A stretch of DNA of 64,000 nt from contig NZ_CP065800.1 in the NCBI RefSeq assembly GCF_023206215.1, forward strand, positions 1,860,001 to 1,924,000, in the 5' to 3' direction. Below, in pieces: positions 44,611 through 53,280 of the stretch. Numbering within the stretch: the stretch's first letter is position 1; each line of letters opens with the position of its first letter. A program made the translations under genes and the position numbers. The notes beneath the pieces are model-generated. The model worked only from the letters and a program-made list of their open reading frames with translations, was not told the origin of the DNA and made no database searches. Origin of the DNA: Butyrivibrio fibrisolvens (lineage in GTDB: Bacteria > Bacillota > Clostridia > Lachnospirales > Lachnospiraceae).

Positions 44611-45531
44611 ATGAGATGTTATAAGATAAGTGAAAAGTTAGAGCATATAGAGCTTAAAACATATAAAAATCTTGATTTCCAGTATGTCATAGTCATGACA
44701 AGCGATGAATGGAAAGATAGAAGTACGGATTTTGATATGGGTATTGAATGGGATATATATTCAAGATCCGGAAGTGGTACCAGAGCTGAAGTCAACTACG
44801 ATTCCATAACAGGTAAGTTCTCTATACTGGATAGGCAGAACATGCCGGAGAAAGCAGGTGAGTTTTCTTTCTCACTTGATGAAAAAGGTATAATCTTCGT
44901 AGACGATCAGGGACTTGCAGGAGAGATCATAGACAGGATTTCTTCTTCCAAAAAACTGTTTAATCCATGTCTTGAAAGATTCCTTTATGATTTCCTGGAG
45001 CAGATAATCTATAACGATGCAGATCTTCTTGCATCCTATGACAGAACTCTTGATGAGATAGAGAAGAAGATATTTGCAGGGCATACAGATAATGTACTTA
45101 AAAAAATAGCTGATATGAGAAATCAGCTGCGAGATCTTAAGATTCATTATCTGGAGCTTATGGATGTATGTCAGGAGTTTGAAGAGAATGAGAATGAATT
45201 CTTCATGGCCAGCAATGAAAGATACTTCCATCTTGTTAACCAGAGAATCCAGAGACTGTATGAAAGAGTAACATCCCTTGTAGAATTCACTATTCAGCTG
45301 CGCGAGTTCTGTCAGTCCAAGACTGATGAGAAGCAGAATAGTAACCTTGCTTATCTTACTGTAATATCAAGTATTTTCATGCCTCTTACTCTTATCGTAG
45401 GATGGTATGGCATGAACTTTAAATACATGCCTGAACTTGACGAGAAGTGGGCATATCCTGTGACAGGCATCATATGTATACTAATTGTAGTAGTATGCAT
45501 AACCTTCTTTAAGAAAAAGAAACTTCTGTAA
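44611..45531 (+). CDS. CorA-like divalent cation transporter
   Basis: Membrane transporter of 306 residues. The N-terminal 230 residues form the cytoplasmic funnel with long charged helices (EQIIYNDADLLASYDRTLDEIE). Two C-terminal membrane helices follow; the first ends in the signature YGMNF (Gly-Met-Asn) that forms the selectivity filter of CorA channels. A Lys-rich tail follows the second helix. Mg2+ is the usual substrate. GAGGAG precedes the ATG. It forms its own unit with a terminator after it. Confidence 0.9.
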   Translation: MRCYKISEKLEHIELKTYKNLDFQYVIVMTSDEWKDRSTDFDMGIEWDIYSRSGSGTRAEVNYDSITGKFSILDRQNMPEKAGEFSFSLDEKGIIFVDDQGLAGEIIDRISSSKKLFNPCLERFLYDFLEQIIYNDADLLASYDRTLDEIEKKIFAGHTDNVLKKIADMRNQLRDLKIHYLELMDVCQEFEENENEFFMASNERYFHLVNQRIQRLYERVTSLVEFTIQLREFCQSKTDEKQNSNLAYLTVISSIFMPLTLIVGWYGMNFKYMPELDEKWAYPVTGIICILIVVVCITFFKKKKLL

Positions 45532-45560
45532 AAGTCACATAATTACATTGCCTTTCTATA

Positions 45561-45596
45561 ATGGCGCAGTAAACATAGAAACTGCGCTATTTTTTA
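45561..45596 (+). terminator. Terminator of the CorA-like gene
   Basis: ATGGCGCAGT and ACTGCGCTAT pair (one G-T), followed by TTTTTA. Confidence 0.85.
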
Positions 45597-45750
45597 TGGT
45601 AATAATTGGGCAGATAATAGCACAGAGTGACATTGTTTTAAGGCCATAGATATTAGAAAATATGCATTGGTACATAGTACAGATCACATAACATTATTGG
45701 TACAGTACCTTGGGCAATTGGCAACAAAGTATGTATGGAAAGGACATAAC

Positions 45751-47565
45751 ATGGCTTCAGATAAGATCACTAGAACATCAAGAGAACAACCTCAGGTAAT
45801 TAGCAGTAAAGATTACAGATATGATTCTTTTAATAATGGAAAGACTTTTGAGGGCAAAAAGAAAAGACTCCCTGCTATGGGGTGGAACAGCTGGAATGCA
45901 TTTGGAAGCGGCAATACAGAAGCTCTTACCAAAGCTATGGCTGACAGATTCATAGAACTGGAACTTGATAAGGCAGGTTATGAATACCTTGTTCTTGATG
46001 ATGGCTGTTATAACTCAGAAAGAGTAGATGGAAAGCTTACTAATGAGCCACTTAAGTTCCCAAGCGGATTTAAGGCACTTGCAGATTATATCCATGCTAA
46101 AGGCCTTAAGTTTGGAATGTACAACGATATAGGAACCAACCTCTGCGCAGGATCAGCAGTTGGAACCTGTGGCTTTGAAGATGTCGATGCAGTAAGCTAT
46201 ACAGATTGGGATATTGATTTTCTTAAAGTAGATAACTGCTACTATCTCTGGGATAATGCAACATTCTCAAATGGTGAGAATGCAAGATATACTTATGCTC
46301 CAAGGATTAAGGCAGTAAAGCTTGTAAGCCGTGATGGAAGCGAATATACATATAATGCAGTAACTGATGGCGTGATAACAGGAAGACATGCTAGGATCGA
46401 AGAATCCTATGTTACTAATATAGGTACTTTTGATGGAACTAATATAGGTAACACACCGGTTGGAGACCAGAGCAGCGAGCTTACCTTTGATCTAAAGAAT
46501 GTAACAGAAGGTTCTTACAAACTGTATGTAACCTATGCTACAGGAAAAGAAGCCGGCGTTGGCGAGTGGCTCCAGGTTGCTGTATCAGATGGAAGCATGT
46601 CAGATTTCTTTTTTGATAACCTTGTAGAAAGTACTAAGGGACCGGAAGACTTTAAGGAAAACTATGTGTGCGATATAGCTGTAAAAGGCGGCGATACAGT
46701 TCTTAGACTTATGAATCACAGACGTCAGGAAAATACACTGTGCTCTTATGCAGCAATGTACAACTCCTTGAAAGAAGCTGATCCTAATAAGGACATACTC
46801 CTTTCAATCTGCGAATGGGGCAAGACAATGCCTGGCGATTGGGGATACAAAGTGGGTGATTCCTGGAGAATCCTTAATGATATAACATTCCAGGTAGGAA
46901 GAGACGGGGACCCTGGAAGAGGATACTGGGAAGCAGACGGAACCTGTAGTATCACATCACAGTATGATAAATGCGTAATAATGGATGAATTCGCCAGTCT
47001 TGAAAGAGGCTGGAACGACCCGGATATGATGGTTATTGGAATGGGAGATGTTGATGAAACTATGGCCAAAACTCATTTTGCCATGTGGTCTATGATGAAC
47101 TCACCACTTATGCTTGGCATGGATCTTAGAAAGGTCGAAAAAGGTGACTATATCTGGAACATAATAACCAACCAAGATATCATAGCCCTCAATCAGGATG
47201 AGCTGGGCGTTCAGGCTAAGAGAGTGTGGTCAAGCCTTGCAGACAAGGATGCTGATAAGGTATACCTTATGGATCATGACAGGGTAGATATCCTTGCAAA
47301 GCCCCTTGCTAGCGGCGATATCGCAGTATCATTTATAAATCTGTCCGGCGAAGACAATACTAATAAGATAGAAATCAGCCTTGATAATATAGTAAACGCT
47401 ATTGAGGGCAAGATGGCAGATCCTGAGATCTTCAAAGGCGCACAGTCATATAAGATCAAAGACCTCTGGACAGGTGAAGAGAATAGTCTTTTAGGAGAAA
47501 ATGTTTCAGTAGATGGACTTAAAGCTCATGACAATGTGACACTTCGCGTATCACCAATCAGATGA
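45751..47565 (+). CDS. GH27 alpha-galactosidase with inserted beta-domain
   Basis: Glycoside hydrolase of about 604 residues that should cleave terminal alpha-galactose. No signal peptide, so probably cytoplasmic. The barrel begins with PAMGWNSWNAFG; the nucleophile Asp161 is in DFLKVDNCY and the acid/base Asp377 in DSWRILNDI. In ordinary GH27 these lie some 50-60 residues apart; here 216. The extra 150 residues (about 175-330) look like a carbohydrate-binding beta-sandwich (ELTFDLKNVTEGSYKLYVTY), set within the barrel. A C-terminal beta-domain follows. AAAGGA seven bases before the ATG at 45751 decides the start; the frame is open to 45667. Confidence 0.9.
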   Translation: MASDKITRTSREQPQVISSKDYRYDSFNNGKTFEGKKKRLPAMGWNSWNAFGSGNTEALTKAMADRFIELELDKAGYEYLVLDDGCYNSERVDGKLTNEPLKFPSGFKALADYIHAKGLKFGMYNDIGTNLCAGSAVGTCGFEDVDAVSYTDWDIDFLKVDNCYYLWDNATFSNGENARYTYAPRIKAVKLVSRDGSEYTYNAVTDGVITGRHARIEESYVTNIGTFDGTNIGNTPVGDQSSELTFDLKNVTEGSYKLYVTYATGKEAGVGEWLQVAVSDGSMSDFFFDNLVESTKGPEDFKENYVCDIAVKGGDTVLRLMNHRRQENTLCSYAAMYNSLKEADPNKDILLSICEWGKTMPGDWGYKVGDSWRILNDITFQVGRDGDPGRGYWEADGTCSITSQYDKCVIMDEFASLERGWNDPDMMVIGMGDVDETMAKTHFAMWSMMNSPLMLGMDLRKVEKGDYIWNIITNQDIIALNQDELGVQAKRVWSSLADKDADKVYLMDHDRVDILAKPLASGDIAVSFINLSGEDNTNKIEISLDNIVNAIEGKMADPEIFKGAQSYKIKDLWTGEENSLLGENVSVDGLKAHDNVTLRVSPIR

Positions 47566-47587
47566 TTTCAAAACAGGTATTTATGAC

Positions 47588-48019
47588 ATGAAAGCAACGG
47601 TCAGAGAATTTACTCTTGCCATAATGAGAGATGATCATATCGGCGGCGAGATGATGACAGATGATGAGCTTTTTAGAGAGGCTTATACAATGAATGTCAT
47701 CGACAATCAGGATTATCTTCATCCGGATGATTACATTACAAGGAAGGCAGCAGCCAGAATCATACATCATACACTACTATATCTTTTAGATGAAATAGAT
47801 GTAAGTGATATACGACCTGCAAACGTCCTTGTAGACCTCTATGACTGCAGAACCTGTGTCCTTCATATAGCGCAGGTTTATTGTAAAAAAATCATGGGAT
47901 CAAAGACGATCACTGATAAGTCTTCCGGCAAAACATTTGAAATCTTCGATATGAACTCCGGAATTGAGCATGAAGAAATGAATCAGATATTATCTAAAAT
48001 ATGGAATAGGTCAAAGTAA
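47588..48019 (+). CDS. Small protein with SLH-like sequence
   Basis: A 143-residue protein with no signal peptide and no membrane segment. The middle (DDYITRKAAARIIHHTLLYL, then VLVDLYDCRTCVLHIAQVY) resembles one S-layer-homology unit, a motif that usually binds wall polymers, which is strange for a protein that stays in the cell. It starts 22 bases after the GH27 gene on the same strand, so the two are probably co-transcribed. It may help sense or handle sugars, but this is a guess. Confidence 0.65.
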   Translation: MKATVREFTLAIMRDDHIGGEMMTDDELFREAYTMNVIDNQDYLHPDDYITRKAAARIIHHTLLYLLDEIDVSDIRPANVLVDLYDCRTCVLHIAQVYCKKIMGSKTITDKSSGKTFEIFDMNSGIEHEEMNQILSKIWNRSK

Positions 48020-48030
48020 ATGCAAATGTA

Positions 48031-48077
48031 AATGAAGCGATGCTTTATAAAACAAACAAGTCGCTTCATTTTTTTAT
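48031..48077 (+). terminator. Terminator after the GH27 operon
   Basis: AATGAAGCGA and TCGCTTCATT enclose a 20-base loop and are followed by TTTTT. Confidence 0.82.
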
Positions 48078-48176
48078 GATCATTTGGTAGAATGGTGAAG
48101 CTGGTGTCATTATCGCACAGATTCTACAATCTGGCTGCAATAAGACATAAAGCATAATTGTGTATAGACAACAATA

Positions 48177-48261
48177 GTAAACGAATTAAGAAAATGCACT
48201 TTGTTAGTCATCAAATGTCATATATGACATTTGATGATCTACATGTATTTTAGTCGTCTAC
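48177..48261 (+). repeat. Shorter palindromic repeat, family 2, copy 2
   Basis: An 85-base inverted repeat with ends GTAAAC and GTCTAC and the perfect inner palindrome TCATCAAATGTCA/TGACATTTGATGA. It shares TTAAGAAAATG and TTAGTCATCAAATG with the copy at 35008. It ends 30 bases before the next gene. Confidence 0.7.
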
Positions 48262-48290
48262 TAAAGGTATTAACAGAAGGAGGCACATCT

Positions 48291-48932
48291 ATGCTTGGAA
48301 GAACACATTTTTTTGTAGGAATGGCGGCTGCGCTTATAACCTTAAGACCTGAGTCACTGCCTGTTGTAGTAGCAGGAACAGGAGCTGCAGCAATAGGCGG
48401 CGTCATAAGTGACATCGATTCCGGAACATCCACAGCTCATAAGGAAGCTGACAAGATAGTTATGGCGGCTACACTTGCCTTGGGAGCAGTGATCATAATA
48501 GAGTACAACTTCCATATTGGTATATACAGAAGATTACTTGCTGATAGTAACATCTATCGGATCATAACAGGAAGCGCCGCTTTTCTTTTGCTATGTGTAT
48601 TTGGAATGAGGCAACCTCACAGGTCATTTATGCATTCGCTGCTGGCACTTTTTTTATTTTCATCATGTGTAGGGATAATATTCCCGGAGGTGGCGCCGTA
48701 CTTTGCGATCGGATATGCATCACATCTGATAATAGACCTTCTAAACAGGAAGCATGAAAAGATACTCTGGCCCATGAAAAAAGGATATAGCTTCAACCTC
48801 TGCTCATCCAAAGGTTATGTAAATAAATTGATGATGGCTGCCGGAATATTTATATCAGCAATCTACATTTCGACACTTCCATATGTGCAGGAGGCATATG
48901 CAACTATGCTGGCAGTACTAAAGCTGAATTAG
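48291..48932 (+). CDS. YdjM-type membrane metal-dependent hydrolase
   Basis: Membrane protein of about 213 residues. The start MLGRTHFFVGMAAAL with the early His, GGVISDIDSG, the phrase PHRSFMHSLLAL and GYASHLIIDLLNRK are the conserved metal-binding boxes of the DUF457/YdjM family. There are about five hydrophobic segments. GGAGG eight bases before the ATG at 48291 decides the start. The family is annotated as hydrolase but its substrate is not known to me; E. coli YdjM is LexA-controlled, and no LexA box is evident here. Confidence 0.85.
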   Translation: MLGRTHFFVGMAAALITLRPESLPVVVAGTGAAAIGGVISDIDSGTSTAHKEADKIVMAATLALGAVIIIEYNFHIGIYRRLLADSNIYRIITGSAAFLLLCVFGMRQPHRSFMHSLLALFLFSSCVGIIFPEVAPYFAIGYASHLIIDLLNRKHEKILWPMKKGYSFNLCSSKGYVNKLMMAAGIFISAIYISTLPYVQEAYATMLAVLKLN

Positions 48933-49216
48933 TTCCTCGGATATACTCCCACAACCTGATAATAGGAGCACTCCCATCATCATTGGTACTAAAACTTTTT
49001 GAATACCTTTTTCATGATTTCTCTCCTTTTAAAAAACTGACAACAAATAGATTATATATCGTCCCCCCATGTTTTCAATAATCTGGCTTGTAATAATAAT
49101 ATATTTAATTATCCAAAACTTCCTATCGGTGAGTATATCATAAAAATAGTTAGCCAAAACTAACAGTAAGTGCTATTATGAATTGGTGTACTTATAGGAG
49201 ACCGAGGAGGCGTAAT
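48933..49216. other. Intergenic region without clear features
   Basis: About 280 AT-rich bases. I see no strong hairpin, repeat or promoter. GAGGAGG at its right end is the ribosome site of the next gene. Confidence 0.4.
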
Positions 49217-49983
49217 ATGCAATTCGAAGAATTAGGAAATATGTCAGGAAAAACACTGATGCTGTTACCGGGTACCTGCTGCGATTATCAGACCAATTTT
49301 GGCACAGTTCTGGATGAATTATCAAAAAGTATCACCTTATCTGCGTCAACTATGACGGTTTTGATGGAAGCGGTTCTATTTTTCCGGATATGATAACTGT
49401 TACTAAAAAGATTGAAAAATATATAAAAGATAATCATAATGGAAGACTGGACGGCGCCATAGGATCATCTCTTGGCTCAAGCTTTGTAGGACAACTGGTT
49501 CAAAGAGAAAATGTCCATATCGATCATGCGATATTTGGAAGCCCTGACCTTGACCAAAGTGGCAAGGTAGCAGCAAAGCTTCAATCTATGCTTGTAGTTC
49601 CGCTTCTTACAAGCTTCACCAAAGGCCAGAAGAAGAGAAATAAGACCAAAGAAAAGCTAAAGAGCTTCTTCCAGATGAGCGAAGAGACAGCAGAGAAGTT
49701 CATGAACTGCTTCTCTAAATTTGATCCTATATCAATCAGGAATGAGTACTACACAGATCTTCTGACTCATCTTAAGGATGATATTAGCGTCGAGCATACA
49801 AAGGCTCATTTTATATATGCAAACAAAATGGGAGAGAAGTACTTAAAGCGTTACAAGAAGTATTTCCATGATCCAGAGATAAGAGAGTTTGATATGCAGC
49901 ATGAGCAGTGGCTTTTTGGCGAAAAGGAGTACGCTGAGCCGGTACTTAAAGCTATCGATGAATTCATGGATGCGCCTGTTTGA
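49217..49983 (+). pseudogene. Alpha/beta hydrolase interrupted by a frameshift
   Basis: Alpha/beta hydrolase of about 255 residues if read through. The first part (from the ATG at 49217, GGAGG upstream) covers LMLLPGTCCDYQTNFGTVLDELS and runs off frame at the A5 run near 49324-49328, stopping by 49393. Moving back one base there gives LSKKYHLICVNYDGFDGSG, a typical strand and loop of this fold, and joins the 49390-49983 frame. The nucleophile elbow GSSLGS is present in the second part, as is the final HEQWLFGEKEYAEPV. So one missing A breaks an otherwise intact gene. A homologous-looking break occurs in the GGDEF gene. Confidence 0.8.
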
Positions 49984-50008
49984 GTTATTTATAGGAAGGT
50001 GAAAAGGT

Positions 50009-50881
50009 ATGAGATTATACACAATTGAAGTTAATGGAAAAGAATGTGTAGCAGTAGCACAAGGACAGAGTCAGGATCTGATACTCCTTGACTCCATTGG
50101 TATATGCGTTAAAGATATGAATGAGCTGATCACAAGATTCACAGAGCTTGAACCTAAGATAAAAAAATCTCTTGAAGAATATGCAGCTAAAAGCTTATCA
50201 ACAGATGAGTACAGGTTACTTGCTCCTATCCCTGTTCCCATTCAGGATGTGATCTGCCTTGGAGTTAATTATAGCGAGCATATCAAAGAGACAGCTCCCC
50301 TTGCTGACTTTACTGATAAGACAGATGCAGTCTATTTTTCCAAAAGAGTTAACAGAAGTAATGATCCTGGCGGAAGCATCCCTGTATATGACCATGTTGA
50401 CAGCCTGGATTATGAAGTCGAGCTTGGAGTTGTCCTCAAAGAGGATGCATTCGGAATATCTGTATCCGAAGCTGATAAGTATATACTCGGCTACACTATC
50501 ATCAATGACGTAAGTGCAAGGAACATACAGCTAAAGCACAAACAATGGTACAGAGGTAAGAGCCTAGATGGCTATACTCCAATGGGACCTTGCATCGTAA
50601 CAGCAGACGAAATAGGCGATGCCCATAATCTTGCGATAGAATGTTATGTCAATGATGAGAAAAGACAAAACAGCAACACCTCATACATGATAACAACAGT
50701 AGAAGAAGCTATCTCTGAACTCTCTCAGGGCATGACCCTAAAAGCAGGAACCATAATCGCCACCGGCACTCCCGGAGGCGTAGCCATGGGCATGAAAACA
50801 CCCAAGTTCCTTAAAAAAGGCGATGTTGTAAGATGCTGCATTGAGAATATCGGTGAACTTGAGAACAAAGTTGGCGAATGA
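50009..50881 (+). CDS. Fumarylacetoacetate hydrolase family protein
   Basis: Cytoplasmic enzyme of 290 residues in the FAH superfamily (YcgM-like branch), which cleaves or hydrates 2-oxo acids such as acylpyruvates. The catalytic domain begins VICLGVNYSEHIKETA; metal ligands are in DYEVELGVV (two Glu), followed by INDVSARN and KSLDGYTPMGP. The C-terminal GTIIATGTPGGVAMG closes the fold. AGGAAGGTG lies upstream of the ATG. It starts 25 bases after the broken hydrolase and may share its transcript. The exact substrate cannot be told. Confidence 0.88.
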   Translation: MRLYTIEVNGKECVAVAQGQSQDLILLDSIGICVKDMNELITRFTELEPKIKKSLEEYAAKSLSTDEYRLLAPIPVPIQDVICLGVNYSEHIKETAPLADFTDKTDAVYFSKRVNRSNDPGGSIPVYDHVDSLDYEVELGVVLKEDAFGISVSEADKYILGYTIINDVSARNIQLKHKQWYRGKSLDGYTPMGPCIVTADEIGDAHNLAIECYVNDEKRQNSNTSYMITTVEEAISELSQGMTLKAGTIIATGTPGGVAMGMKTPKFLKKGDVVRCCIENIGELENKVGE

Positions 50882-51090
50882 GTGATTTGTTGGGCGATGC
50901 TTTCAAGGATGAAGCAAAGTTTGAAAAGTTGTACTAGAAGAAAAAATAAGCAGCCAATCGTTTGGTAATGTACAGCATAAAGCAAAACAAAGATAACAAT
51001 AATTAAGAAAATATTGTCATAAAATAATAAGAATTCAGTATCCATCCGCTTTATAGTAATTATATGGGAAAGTTACTTATTTCTTGACTT
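50882..51090. other. Intergenic region before palindromic element E
   Basis: About 210 AT-rich bases without a clear hairpin or promoter. TTAAGAAAATATTGTCAT near 51001 recalls the left part of the family 2 palindromes, but no pairing arm follows. Confidence 0.35.
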
Positions 51091-51410
51091 AACTTTCACC
51101 CTGGCGGCGCTTCATTCTCAAAGATTTTGCAGGAGTGCGTGATCCTCAGGCATACAGTATATAAATCATTGCCATGCTTTCTAATTGTTTTATAAAATTC
51201 ATGAGCGTGATAGCTGGAGTTTTTCATTCTGCCCGGGGCTGCATGTTTGAGCGAAGCGAGTTTCAGCCCCCAGAATGAAAAGCGCCAGATAGCATGCCAT
51301 GAATTTATAAAACAATTAGCAGCGTGGCAATGATTTATATACTGTATGCCTGAGGGTCACGCACTCCTGCAAAATCTTTGAGAATGAAGCGCTGCCAGGG
51401 CGCGATGTTT
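51091..51410 (-). repeat. Long palindromic element, copy E
   Basis: An inverted repeat of about 300-320 bases in the same orientation as copy D. The outer arms hold GCGCTTCATTCTCAAAGA and its complement; the centre is GGGGCTG, apex CATGTTTGAGCGAAGCGAG, CAGCCCC. The inner arms carry the family core, with ATTCATGGCATG as in copy C. It lies between co-directional genes, and the GGAGG of the next gene follows its end by about 15 bases. Confidence 0.85.
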
Positions 51411-51438
51411 TGTCAGCTACAAAACGGAGGATAGCAAT

Positions 51439-53037
51439 ATGGGAATGATGGAAAGACCCGTTGTCGAGACTTTAAGTGACGGCGGCAAGTATTGGGAACA
51501 TGAATTCGAACACTTTTATTTAAAGGCCTATGTGCCTGTTAATGACATTGACAGCCAGGCCAATGACTACACATTCAGAGCACCGCTCCTTCTTATCTTC
51601 GAAGAAGACAGACGCAGCAAAGAAGACGCCATCTCTTTTGCCAAAGAGAGCGGCCTTGAGAAGATAGCAGCAAGATATGACTCCAGCGTCCTGTTCGTAT
51701 ATCCTACATGTGACGGAGCATGGGATAGTGCCACAGATGAGCTTTATAAAGAAGTCATCGCATCAGTCAAGATGTATCCTGTATATGAAGACGGCCTTGT
51801 AGAATGGAGCGATTTCATCAGTAAGAGATACATGGGCTTCTATATAAGAGGCGCTATCTTTAGAGCTGATATCTATAGTTATGGCAAGTCTGCAGACTAT
51901 GTTGCAAGGAACCTGTTAAAAACAACTGACGGCCAGTATCTCTGGGGACCTGGCGAGATCACACCTTCTGTATGCTCTATGGAGAGACTTAGTGTAGTTC
52001 CTAACGTAGAGAGGAAAGATATAGCTATTGTAAGCGTAGCCAATTCTTCAAAAGTCAACGATGCATTCAAGGACTGTGAACACCTTCTTGTCACAGATGC
52101 TGCTGACTATGAGAAGGACTTTGACTCATTTGTCAAAAAGTATAAGAGATGGTGCGGAGATCTCCAGATAGAGCCTGATTTTGAAGCACTTTCCATGAAT
52201 GAAGATGTCGGAGTTATAACTGTTAAGACATCTCCTGATAATAAGGGCATATTCAAGGATACCAAGGAGCACAAGATAGGTTATTTTGCTTATTATAATA
52301 AGGACATCATGGACGGATCCAAGGTACCGCTGGTACTGGGCTTCCATGGAGGCGGAGATACAGCTATGTTCCTGACCTTTGTATCAGGCTGGTATGAAGT
52401 TGCTCACAAGTATGGCTTTTTGTATGTTGCTATTGATAACCATCTTGCAGTATCAGCTACAGAGGTTGCAGAGTTCATAGAGAGCCTTAAACTTAGATAT
52501 CCTATTGATGAGCACAGGATCTACGGAACAGGCTTTTCTATGGGAAGCGGTAAGTCATGGGATATGTTCCAGGAATATCCGGAGATATTTGCAGGACTTA
52601 TGCCGGCAAGTGCTCTTTTTCCAAAAGATCATAACCTCTTTGGTGACTATATTGGTGACAGGATCAACAAGACAGTGCCTGTTCCGATCTTCTATTCAGG
52701 CGGAGAAGAGTCGCCTCTTCCGGAACTCCCCTTCCAGGCAGCGCAGTGCATTGAGAGAGTTCAGTATGCAGCAAGTGTCAATAAGTGTAAAGAAAGGTTC
52801 GAAGATCTTGACTTTGAAGACCGTGCTAACTGGGAAGATAAGATTTATGGAAAGAAAGCTGACCGCGTAGAAGTTGTTCATGACGACTCAAGAAACAGCG
52901 ATCTTACTATACGCTATTATGACAGCGAAGACGGAGTATGCCGCACAGCTTTTGCAAGTGTGAGCCATCAGCAGCATGAATGCCGCCAGCATACATGTGA
53001 GAATGCATGGAAGTTCATCTCTAAGTTCACAAGATAA
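51439..53037 (+). CDS. Esterase-like alpha/beta hydrolase of two halves
   Basis: A 532-residue protein without signal peptide. The C-terminal half (about 290-530) is an alpha/beta hydrolase of the PHB-depolymerase or feruloyl-esterase type: [12 protein letters not shown] holds the oxyanion strand, GTGFSMGSG the nucleophile Ser and SHQQHE a likely His. The N-terminal half (about 1-230) has a similar plan ([24 protein letters not shown], then [15 protein letters not shown]) but no GxSxG nucleophile, so it may be a dead duplicate. GGAGG precedes the ATG. It could remove acyl groups from plant-derived sugars in the cell; this is inference. Confidence 0.8.
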   Translation: MGMMERPVVETLSDGGKYWEHEFEHFYLKAYVPVNDIDSQANDYTFRAPLLLIFEEDRRSKEDAISFAKESGLEKIAARYDSSVLFVYPTCDGAWDSATDELYKEVIASVKMYPVYEDGLVEWSDFISKRYMGFYIRGAIFRADIYSYGKSADYVARNLLKTTDGQYLWGPGEITPSVCSMERLSVVPNVERKDIAIVSVANSSKVNDAFKDCEHLLVTDAADYEKDFDSFVKKYKRWCGDLQIEPDFEALSMNEDVGVITVKTSPDNKGIFKDTKEHKIGYFAYYNKDIMDGSKVPLVLGFHGGGDTAMFLTFVSGWYEVAHKYGFLYVAIDNHLAVSATEVAEFIESLKLRYPIDEHRIYGTGFSMGSGKSWDMFQEYPEIFAGLMPASALFPKDHNLFGDYIGDRINKTVPVPIFYSGGEESPLPELPFQAAQCIERVQYAASVNKCKERFEDLDFEDRANWEDKIYGKKADRVEVVHDDSRNSDLTIRYYDSEDGVCRTAFASVSHQQHECRQHTCENAWKFISKFTR

Positions 53038-53087
53038 ACGGCGCACCGGACGCATTCAATTTCAGATTTTTAGATACATATAACAGC

Positions 53088-53143
53088 AAAGCCTTAGAGC
53101 GATGATCATCTTACGAGATGTGACCTGCTTTAAGGCTTTTTTG
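53088..53143 (+). terminator. Terminator of the esterase-like gene
   Basis: AAAGCCTTA and TAAGGCTTT, with an inner AGC/GCT, are followed by TTTTTT. Confidence 0.75.
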
Positions 53144-53280
53144 TATAAATTAAAACTTGATTTTAATTTATATATGTCGATATACAATTTGTAGACTTTT
53201 ATAATTCAAAAATACAGATTCATGTTTGAACCGTATGTCATATCTTTAGTTTATTAAAATATTTCATCGGATGGATATTT

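Noticed and set aside
47588..48019. A true S-layer protein
   Set aside because: Only one SLH-like unit and no signal peptide, so export and wall binding are not supported.
50878..50937. A 19-codon frame overlapping the stop of the FAH gene (ATGA)
   Set aside because: The overlap suggests coupling, but the peptide is too short and has no recognisable feature, so I do not call it a gene.
18121..51410. The palindromic copies as insertion sequences or a CRISPR-like array
   Set aside because: No transposase frame, no obvious target duplication, and the copies are scattered rather than regularly spaced with spacers.
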